Of a DNA stretch of 64,000 nucleotides, positions 50,661 through 59,929 are shown one piece after another. Source of the stretch: Platynereis dumerilii (taxonomy: Eukaryota > Annelida > Polychaeta > Phyllodocida > Nereididae); assembly GCA_026936325.1 (NCBI GenBank), contig JAPTHN010000011.1, positions 31,226,501-31,290,500 on the forward strand, read 5' to 3'. Made by a program: the position numbers and the translations under genes. Under the pieces are notes generated by a model that was not told the origin of the DNA, did not search any database, and was given only the letters and a program-made list of their open reading frames with translations. How positions within the stretch are numbered: the first letter of the stretch is position 1; each line of letters opens with the position of its first letter.

Positions 50661-51854
50661 AAACGGGCATCGGTCAGCCTAAATTTCTTAATTATGGGCC
50701 GAGAAAGTTGTGCAATACCTCTATTTCCGATAAAATTGGCATGAGGAACTAATTTTCAGGTTTTTGAATTGTTAAAACCATCCTTTCTGAGGTTTTATTG
50801 AAAAAATGTCAATTTAGTAGATCTCAAAAACACCGTTCACCACCTATCAAAATGATGATGTCACAGAGACAATGTAAAGGTACCATGTCGAAGGCCGTTC
50901 TTTAGGGAACATTCTCACGCCATCTCAGTCCAATATGCCTGGTCGTGACCTAGTTTCCAAGCAAATTGTGCAAAAGAGACATTTTATGCATTCTCTCGGT
51001 TAAAAATGATTCAATTTTCTTCATTTTGGCATGAGAGACAGTCCTACCAGTCTTCTCCAGTAATCTGGAGAGATATTTCACCATTCACTCAAAACCAGAG
51101 AGGCTAGGGTTACAGATTGCACCTCAAAAAGTCTCATAATGGGCGTTTTTTTTAAAAATGAGAGGCCAATAATGAAACTCGGAGTGGACGTAGCCTAGGA
51201 TATGAGACAACTTTTGTTACCTTTTTCAGGTTTGTAAATACATTTTCCTAGATGCTACGACAGTTTCTAAAAAACCAAAAAGTGGAGGTTTTTCCCCATT
51301 TTCCCCAGGAATAAAGGACCAATTTCAGATTTGGTATTTTTTGCATGTAGGTCTCTTTGTCACCATTCCTAGACTGTAATTTTTTTTTCACTGCTATACC
51401 TCCTTATAGGTTATTTAGAGGTGCCAAAAATAACCCTAATTCGCTTGGACTTATAAAAAAAAAAAAAAAAAAAAAAAAAGCGAAATAAATTTTGTTCTTA
51501 CATATTGCCTTTGTTGTGTCTGTTTCACCCCCCCCCCCCTGCTCACTCGCACTCTCACTACTGACTGTGACTGTGTAACTTTGTGTAGGGTGGTGAAATG
51601 TCATCAGCCACAGTTACAGTACCAGCATTTGCATGTAGATGACCTTCTGATATCAAAGTCAAGGCCATTCATATTTTGCATTTGCTATCACAGGCCTGCA
51701 GCTACTCCTGTGTGTGCCAAGTATCATCAACTTCCCTCCATTTAAATTGAAGTTCTAAAAAGATGATAACAACTTTTTTTTTCGGGGAGGCCTCATGACA
51801 CAGGATACACCCCCTCCATTTTGTTATTCCTGTACTATCTGCTACCCCCCCCCC
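50661..51854. other. No gene recognised; homopolymer runs
   Basis: An A run at 50650-50663, another of about 25 nt at 51456-51479, C runs at about 51528-51539 and 51846-51857. Around 51640-51770 a diverged piece of the family A/E core is visible (AAGTCAAGGCCATTC and CAACTTCCCTCCATTTAAAT). The rest is unassigned. Confidence 0.5.
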
Positions 51855-54231
51855 CCCATTTTACCAGACAGGTTGATCAAAAAGGATGATTCCTTCCTTG
51901 TCAAAATATTGATATATTGTGAAAATTTGTAACATGCATACAGACAAGAATACAAGAATGTTTCCTTTACATTGAGTACATGCAAGTATGCACAGAAAAA
52001 CGAGTACATAAACCAGTACATGAACCTGTGCAAGAACCATACATGAACCAGTACATGAACCAGTTCATGAACCAGTACATGAACCAATACATGAACCAGT
52101 ACATACATCCACCAGTACATCCACCAGTACATCTTCTGCGATTTCTGAGAACATCGATTTTTCAGGGTCATGTGATCTCTTTGACCATCAGAAAAACATG
52201 AAATTTTCAGGTCCGGCGATCTTTCAAACTGTCATAGCTACTGCAAAATATGCAGAAGATTAAAACTAGGGGAGAATTTGGCCTTTTCAAATCTGTTTTC
52301 AGATTCCCGGTATCTTAATTAGGACCGGAGTTATCGCATATTGAAATTATGGTACAATTCAGGAATATGAACTTTAGAAATACCTGAAAAAATGTAGTTT
52401 TTAACTTAAAATCACTGTATAACCAAAATGGTTGAATGAAAACATACATAATTTGCCAGGAATATGTAAACAGATGTTACAAATAGGTCCAGACAGGTTG
52501 ATCAAAAAAGGATGATTCCTTCCTTGTCAAAATAATGATAAATTGTGAAAATTTGACAAAAAACATGAAATTTTCAGGGTCCGGCGATCTTTTATAACGT
52601 CATAGCTACGACAAAATGTTCAAAAAGGAAAACTAAGGGAGAATTTGGTCTTTCCAAATCTGTTTTCAGATTCTCCGTAACCTACCTAGAACCGGAGTGA
52701 CGGTAGATTGAGATTATGGTACAATTCAGAAATACGAACCTTAGAAGTCACTGAAAAAATGTAGTTTTTAACTTAAAATCTCTCTGGAACAGAAACGGTT
52801 TGATAGAAATATATATAACTTGGCAGGATTATGTAAACAGATGTTAGAAATATGTCTAGACTGGTTCATTAGAAAAGAATGATTCCTTCCTTGTCAAAAT
52901 ATTGATTTATTGTGAAAATTTGACAAAAAACATGAAATATTCATGGTCCGGCGATCTTTTAAACCGTCGGAGCTACGACAAAATGTTTGAAAATGAAAAC
53001 TAGAGGAGAATTTGGCCTTTCCAAATGTGTTTTCAGATTCTCTGTAACTTAATTAGAACCCGAGCTACAGCCGATTGAAATAATGAAATATGGAAAAATA
53101 TTGTAAATTTTTCGCTAATTTTTTGACCTTGTGACCTTTACTGTGCAATGTAGGTGAACCGAGGACCTTGGAAATTTACAGGGAGCCTCTAGACTATTGT
53201 AACAAGTATGTCTGCCATTTTTGTAACAATATCTTGATTCCTTCTATGTGGATAAAAATCAAATGTCAAAGAAGTACAATTTTTTGTAATGTTTGACCTT
53301 GAGTTTGACCTTGAAAAACATTTTCTAGGTCAAAATCAATATGATATTCTGAATTGCAGTAGGTAACAAAGGGGGGGTCAGTCAAGCATTGTAACCCTGT
53401 AAAATCAATATTTCCTTGTCAAAAACGCGTAAATGTGTCATTTTTTATCCTTTGTCGGTTAGCAATATTAAAAAAATTTTCATAAATCTGGCGAAGGAGG
53501 TACACAAAATATAATTAGATGTTGTGAATAAGCAGGCCAATGTTCATCTGTCACCTGTAAATCACGATGATATCTTGAAAAGAACATGGTGAAAAAAATT
53601 GCTGAAAATGGCACCTTTTCCAACTTTTTCGGGTCAAATGACCTTGAAAAATGAGGTCAAGGTCAAATTTAAAGGTGTGAATGGGCTTATTAGGTGTATG
53701 TTTGGGGGGCTTTACTATGTTATGTTAATAGATTAAATCAATATTTCAAGGTCAAATTCTCAAGGTCACCAATTTTGGTGACGCGGTATGACTTTAAAAT
53801 TACATAACTCAAGAACCGGTACTGCCAATGAAAAATAAAGGGTCCGCAGCCATGTCCCGTGAATTCGGGCACTCTTTGGCACCAACGGTATGTCTCTACG
53901 ACTTACGGATTCTGAGATCCCGCGATAGACCTCAAACCATGAAAATGGACTTTGTGCAATGTGACTTTGACCTACTTTCATGAAAGTAGGTCAAGTTATG
54001 CAGAAAGTGTCTAGGACCTTTCCATGTACCGGAAAGTGAAAACCGATAATAACCGGATGAGGTACATGTATTTGAAATATTGCGAAATCTGACTTTGAAA
54101 GGCCCTGTGACCTTGAAAAATAGGTCAAGGTCAAAAATCTAGAAATTTTATCCTTAGAATTTTGTAGGCTACGTATACAAATTTTTTGAAAATTTTCCGA
54201 AGACATTTCTCGGGAATAATAATAAGAAAAA
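51855..54231 (-). mobile_element. Family B remnant B3 (no CTAG end, rearranged)
   Basis: Has the TACATGAACCAG 12-bp array (52005-52130) and monomers marked by GGTCCGGCGATC at about 52211, 52577 and 52948, with a partial one near 52165. It also has the GACCTTGAAAAATGAGGTCA block (about 53640) and a palindrome near 54107-54133. It ends in a short AAT tract where E2 starts. A monomer fragment (51870-51925) lies before the array, the reverse of the B1 order, so the left part is rearranged. Confidence 0.68.
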
Positions 54232-55770
54232 CTAGACATTAGATATTCCCAGTGCAACTGGGAATGAGCATTCACCAATTTATGAAATGATCAATGAAAT
54301 GATCTATGAAATGATCAATGAAATGATCAATGAAATGATCAATGAAATGATCAATGAAATGATCAATGAAATGATTAATGAAATGATCAATGAAATGATC
54401 AATGAAATGATCAATGAAATGGAATTAAAATGAAATGGAATTAAAATGAAATGGAATTAAAATGAAATGAAATTAAAATTAAATGATCAATGAAATGATC
54501 AATGAAATGATCAATGAAATGATCAATGAAATGATCAATGATATGATCAATGATATGATCAATGATATGATCAGTGAAATTAAATTAAAATGAAATGTTC
54601 AATCCAATGTATCCAATGTAGAATGAAGCATCTATAGTAAATTTAACAAATTTATAAAAATGAAAATTTTGAAATCAAGGTCAAGGTCATTAATTTCATG
54701 TAACATGCCCTTTCTATGCATCAGTATATTATCATGTTAAGTTTCACAATTCCCTCCATTCAAACTGAAAATTTTCAACATTTTAAATTTTTGGTGAAAT
54801 AATCAAAATTTGAAAGTTAAATATCTCAATAACCCCTTGAGTGATCAAAATGAAAGTTTTTGCTGCACTAGAACTATCTTTTTGCTATGCAATCCAGTTG
54901 TCAGCATCATCCTACCATCTCTGGTTTCTGAGTAGAAGAATGGCAAGGGGTAAACTACTAAATGGGTTGGGGTAATTACCCCTTTTCGAAAATGACAAAC
55001 TTGATGATTGATATTGCTTATGCTTATGATGAGTATTGATACATTGAAATCCAGACATTTCTATCTTTATTAGTTTAGAAGTTTGCTGGAACCACATCTG
55101 AAGCAAATTGGCCAAATTTATAAAAATGACAATTTTGAAATCAAGGTCAAGGTCATTCATTTTTCATAACATCCTCTTTTAGGCATTAGGCTATTACTAT
55201 ATAAAGTTTCAAGAATTTTCCTTAATTCAAACTCAAAATTGTCAACATTTAAAATTTTTAGTGAAATCATTAAAATTTGAAAGTTTGATATCTCAAAAAC
55301 CCCTTAAGTGATCAATATGAAAGTTGCTGCTGCACTAGAACTATCTTTTGGCTACACAATCCACCTGTTAGAATCATCCTACCATTTCCGGTTTCTGAGA
55401 AGAAGAACAGCAAAGGGTAAACTACTAAATGGGTTGGGGTAATTACCCCTTTTCAAAAATTACAAATTTTATGGTTGATATTATTTGTACTAGTGATAAG
55501 TGACATAGCATTGAAATCCAGACATTTCTATCTTTATTAGTTTAGAAGTTAGCACTCCAAAAATGCCAACTTTGAAGTGACCTCTGACCTTGAAAAATAG
55601 GTGAAGGTCAAAAAAATTTTGGGGATCATAATATCTCACCTAGCACTATCCATCCACAAAAGGACAACCCTGAACTCAACCGAAAATGACGGAAAAATAA
55701 TAATAAAAATAATAAAAATAAAAAAATCTACAAAAATAATAGCATTCACCATAGTGGTGGTGAATGCTAA
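54232..55770 (-). mobile_element. Helitron-like element E2 (family E, complete)
   Basis: Essentially identical to E1 from the CTAG at 54232 to the stem-loop at 55741-55768; the same length within my counting, with only a few differences in the 12-bp array. Flanking sequence is entirely different on both sides, so the copy ends at or near the element's ends. Confidence 0.75.
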
Positions 55771-55820
55771 TAATAATATCAAAGAAAACAATATAAATCT
55801 CCTTAGAGTCGATTTATAAT
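55771..55820 (-). mobile_element. Detached stem-loop end matching element C3
   Basis: Linker ATCAAAGAAAACA, then left arm ATAAATC and right arm GTCGATTTAT (55793-55817). The complement of the right arm is ATAAATCGAC, exactly the key of C3 (46953-46962). It matches no other body in the window. Confidence 0.72.
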
Positions 55821-55988
55821 AATAATAATAAAATCAAAGAAAACAAGATGATTCTCCCGATAGGTCGAATCATAATAATAATAATAATAAAATCAAAGAA
55901 AACAAGATGATTCTCCCGATAGGTCGAATCATAATAATAATAATAAAATCAAAGAAAACAAGATGATTCTCCCGATAGGTCGAATCAT
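55821..55988 (-). mobile_element. Three tandem detached stem-loop ends of family C
   Basis: Three near-identical roughly 58-bp segments: AAAATCAAAGAAAACAAG linker and the stem ATGATTC/GTCGAATCAT at 55848-55873, 55907-55932 and 55963-55988, separated by (AAT)n. The right-arm complement ATGATTCGAC is the key of C1, C2 and F. Three C bodies lack an end in this window: the one at 1-232, C1 and C2. Confidence 0.75.
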
Positions 55989-56062
55989 AATAACTTAATA
56001 TAGCGCTAATTCCAGTAAACAGCTCATTAGTGCGTTTCAGGTGAATTTAATCATAGAACTTT

Positions 56063-56635
56063 TTAAACAAGTGTGTTTTTAAGTTCTTTTTGAAGCTTTC
56101 CAGTGTTTTTTATGGTTCTACATTTTTCGGGCAAGGTCTTCCAGAGTTTTGGGGCTACATGTGAGAAAGCTCGGTCTTCAAACTTATTTTTATTGCATGA
56201 TGCAGGCTTTGCTAACAGGTGTTTGTAGTTGCTTCTCAGATTACGGTTTTGTTCAGGCTTGGCTTGAATCAATTCCTGAATATATAATGGTGCTTGAGAA
56301 TTCACAGCCTTCCATGTGATTATCATCAGTTTGAACTGGATTCTTGCTGGAATTGGTAGCCAATGAAGCTGCTTTCTGCTATGACTTACACTGTCATGTT
56401 TTTTCAGTCTCTCTATCAATCGAACAGCTGAGTTCTGGGCAACTTGAAGCTTACTTAACATGCTGCTGTTTATGCCATACAAGAGACCATTGCCATAGTC
56501 CAGGTGAGGGGTGACAAGGGCATTCACAGCAGTTTTAACAGTTTCTTTGTCTAGGTTCTTTCGAATTTTTGATATGTTTCTCAGATTTAGGAAGGCATTG
56601 CGGCACATCTTATTGATTTGTCTTTCCATGGTCAT
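56063..56635 (-). pseudogene. LINE ORF2, C-terminal part (after frameshift)
   Basis: 190 codons beginning MTMERQINKMCRNAFLNLRN. They contain LVTPHLDYGNGLLYG, SKLQVAQNSAVRLI and LHWLPIPARIQFKL, which are the thumb and C-terminal motifs typical of CR1/L2-type ORF2 proteins. The family reads continuously from RT into this segment. Here the reading frame changes at about 56640 relative to the upstream RT part. The ATG is probably internal rather than a real start. Confidence 0.8.
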
Positions 56636-58407
56636 GTTTTTGTCAAAGAGGCTCTTTGACAGAGCACACCTAAGTTGCGCACATGATCTGCAGTTTTAAT
56701 TTCAATATTGTCAACATTGATCGAAGAAACTTGCAGTTTCTTTAACTGATTTGGAGCACCAATCAGAAGAAGCTCAGTTTTATCACCATTGTTGCATAGC
56801 TTGTTATCATGCAGGAAGTCCCTGATTTCTGCAATACATTTTTCCATTTTCTGTACAGCTTGCTCTTGATTCAAAAAGGTTGGCTTGAATGAAAGAATAA
56901 GCTGTTCATCATCAGCATACTTTTGATCATTCACTTGATTTCTTTGCGCAACCTCACTTACTGGAGCAATATAGGAGTTAAACAAGATCGGACCAATTTT
57001 GGAACCTTGTAGTACTCCAAACTTTAGTGGAAGTTTGCTTGACGTTGTGTCATGTATCATAACTGACTGTGATCTATTGGAAATATATGATTTAAACCAT
57101 TTCAGGGCAGAGCTTTGCACACCATATCGACTTTTCAACCCGTCATGCAAAATGTCGTGATCGATTGTATCAAATGCAGCAGACAAGTCCAACAGAACCA
57201 GCATTGTTACCTCTCCATTGCTCATATTAAGCATTATGTCATTGTTGATTCTTGTTAAAAGGGTTTCTGTACCGTGAAACTGCTTGTATGCCGACTGCTT
57301 ATCATCATCAAGTTTGTTTCGAGTGAGGTGATCAACATATTTCTTGATGATGGCACTTTCAATAGGTTTACCAAGAAAAGAGAGGTTAGAGACAGGACGA
57401 TAGTTCTTTTTTGTCAATTCAAGGCCCGTCTTCTTCAACAGAGGTTTTACAAGTGCATGCTTTAAATCAAGAGGCATTTCTCCAAAAGTGAGTGACAGAT
57501 TGACAATTTTTGTTATAATAGGAAGGAATGCATCAATGCATTCAAGCAGTAGCCATATGGGCATGGGATCAAGTTGACAGTGTTTTACTGGCATATCAGA
57601 TACAAGCTTCTTCACTTCCACTTGTGATAGAGCTTTGAATTGATATAGCTTGGGCCTAGAATTCACTTGGGCATCAGTTGTCTTCTTTGGATAGGAGTCC
57701 AGTTTTGATCGGATTGTTTTGATCTTTTCGTCAAAGTAACTGTTGAAGTCATTTGCCAGGTCTTTTTCATTGGTTTGAATTGGTAGAGGCAATTCCTGTT
57801 TTCTATTTAGGCTAGAATTGAGAAGTTTGAACGTCGCTTTTGAATTTCCCTTTGTGGCTTGAATCTTGGAGTTAAGGTCATCAGACTTAAGTTTATGTAG
57901 CATTTCATTGAATTCATTCCGTTTTTCTTTGAAATGATCCCAGTCTTTTTGAAGTCCAGTTCGCCTCCATAATCTTTCTGCCTTTCTCTTAGCTGTTTTG
58001 AGGGGCTTTATGTCTCGATTTGTAAATGGATTGGGTTTGCGTAAAGTCACCAGTTTCTTTTTTAAAGGGGCATGTTTGTCAAAAATGTCTTGAGTCGAGT
58101 TGTAGAGAGCCACAAGGTTCCTCAAGTAGACTGATCGATCGCCATGTAGTACTTTTTGTGAAAGATGTTGCTCTATGTCTTTTCTGAATTCCGATAGATT
58201 TATACACCGAGTCTTGCGGAAGGAAATTTCCTTTTGAGGATTTTTTACTTTTTTAACTTCAATATCGAAAAGCACACAATTGTGGTCTGAGAGCAGATCA
58301 CTGACCACACATCCTGTCAGAGATGTGGTTGAGTTTGTTATAACAAGATCAAGCATGTTTCCATCCTTGTGTGTTGGAGATGATACATGTTGTACCGTGT
58401 CAAACAT
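56632..58407 (-). pseudogene. LINE ORF2, linker and reverse transcriptase
   Basis: 591 codons. PTHKDGNMLDLVITN near the start continues from the endonuclease. RT motifs: LSAAFDTIDHDIL near residue 405-415 (catalytic Asp), GVLQGSKIGPILF near 466, and YADDEQLI near 497 (catalytic YADD). The residues line up with intact CR1/L2 RTs, with slight departures (GVPQGS to GVLQGS). It ends early by frameshift at about 56640, where about 14 extra bases make the local palindrome GTCAAAGAG/CTCTTTGAC. Upstream the frame stays open to the MITE boundary at 58456. Confidence 0.85.
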
Positions 58408-58458
58408 TTCAAGAACGTTGTTGAATTTAATAACTTTGGCATCATTAGGCTTATTTAC

Positions 58459-59215
58459 AGCTCTAGCAATTGATCTGAAGAAATCAGTTTTTTTTTCAGT
58501 GCCAGAGTGGACCTATGATGTCATAGGCAGATGCTCCATTGCCCAGCACTGGAAGATATGCAAAATTGGTGCTAGCAATGATGCCATAGGTCAAACTGGC
58601 CAATAGCGTTCATTGTGCACTGTTTCATCATAGCCTTGCAGTTACATCATTGCTATAGTGGCCAATAATACCACAACAACAACTCAGGTGCGAAGTTGGA
58701 CTGCACATGGGGAGGGCGAACTCTACTCAAAAGCTGTCAATTGTCCTTATGACTGCATACTCACACGAAGTACTGTGGCAACCAACAATGCAATACAGGA
58801 TTAAAGCAGTTTTGTTTTACACTGAAAACGACAGCCAACAAAACTGCAAACAGTCCATATCAAATCCAATTGACCAGAAGCCTGTTTGTAGGCAACTCAA
58901 CTGTGATTAATTGTAAGTTATCCTATTAACCATGCTTGGTTGAGTTTCAGGTACTTTAAGTGTCACCAAATAAACAATCCCCCTCCCCCAACTTAACACC
59001 CTAGTTTTTTGCAGTGGTATTATTGGCTAATCTGGCCATGACATAATTGCAGGGCTATGATGAAGTTGTTCACATGAACTGCTATTGGCCAGTTTCACCT
59101 ATGACATCGTAGCTAGCACCAAAGTTGCATAGGTTCCAATGGAGTCTCAAGCTATGACATCATAGGTACACACTATGAAAAAAAGATGATTTCTTCAGAG
59201 CAATTGCTAGAGCTG
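58459..59215. mobile_element. Foldback MITE (757 bp) inserted in the LINE, TA duplication
   Basis: TIRs begin CAGCTCTAGCAATTG at both ends and remain similar for roughly 220 bp. Shared inner words include CTATGATGTCATAG, CAATTGCTAG, AACTGGCCAATAG and GGCCAATAATACCAC. TA flanks it at 58457-58458 and 59216-59217. Deleting it plus one TA joins GDFNFHL to NKPNDAKV in frame. TA duplication suggests a Tc1/mariner-type helper; no transposase is inside. Confidence 0.88.
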
Positions 59216-59842
59216 TAAGTGGAAGTTGAAATCCCCAGTAATAACAGTTTCATGGTTGTACGATTGATAGTGTGAGAGAAAATTTGTAAATTCGGTGAAA
59301 AATTCAGATAGGCTGTATTTATTCTTGTTTGAGGGTTCAGGCCTGTACACAAGAAGAATAGTGATTTTTCCACCATTTATTTGCAACTCTACTTCCATGT
59401 GTTCGAAAGTCTTTGTAATCATGCTTTCCTTTTTGGTTGCTTTTATGCCGGTTTTCACAATGCAACCTACACCGCCTCCGGGTCTAGACATACGAGGTGT
59501 GGCTAAATAGAAACATTCTCCGTTTCTTTCCAATTCCCCAATTTCCACTTGGTCATTGGCTTTTAGCCAGGTTTCAGTGAACAGAAATATGTCCAAATCA
59601 AATTCATCTCTGAAATCCTTCACACACTCAGTTTTTTGCCTCAAACTCTGAGCATTCCATACACAAGCCTTGAGTGAATGGATAGTTGTGTTTTTAGAGA
59701 TCTTCTTAACAAAATCAGGTTGCGTGCTTCGGGCTGAGAATCTTTTATTTGCTAAGTTTGTGGGTACCATTTTATGTTCATTCCTAGTTTCATATAAGTC
59801 AGCGCGTACCACATCTGAATAAAGCCTAGTGTATTGAGGCAT
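59207..59842 (-). pseudogene. LINE ORF2, apurinic-like endonuclease domain
   Basis: 211 codons with WNAQSLRQK (62-70), FTETWL (88-93), RPGGGVG (120-126), VYRPEP (165-170) and GDFNFH (203-208), the expected order of APE-type endonuclease motifs in non-LTR retrotransposons. The coding sequence breaks at GDFNFHL because of the MITE insertion and resumes as NKPNDAKV at 58456. Start codon choice is uncertain; MPQYTRLY begins the longest frame. Confidence 0.82.
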
Positions 59843-59929
59843 ATTGAAGTAGGTAATTGAGCAACTAGAGCAGTACCTTTTTTATTTTTTTGTAAGGCAA
59901 TAATTTGGCTTGGTCTACAAAGCCTGCGA

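Larger units (their letters stand above)
55990..59860 (-). mobile_element. CR1/L2-group LINE, near full length, interrupted by a MITE
   Basis: Read on the minus strand: an APE-type endonuclease, reverse transcriptase, and a C-terminal region with HLDYGNGLLYG, the arrangement of the CR1/L2/Jockey-like group. The 3' end has TAGCGCTATATTAAG followed by a short ATT tract. Without the 757-bp MITE the element is about 3.1 kb. The 5' limit is uncertain; a 60-bp minisatellite lies just beyond. It has one clear frameshift and so appears inactive. Confidence 0.8.

Noticed and set aside
55821-55988. Three spaced repeats resembling a small CRISPR array
   Set aside because: Spacers are AAT microsatellite, the genome is eukaryotic, and the repeats are Helitron-like terminal stem-loops.
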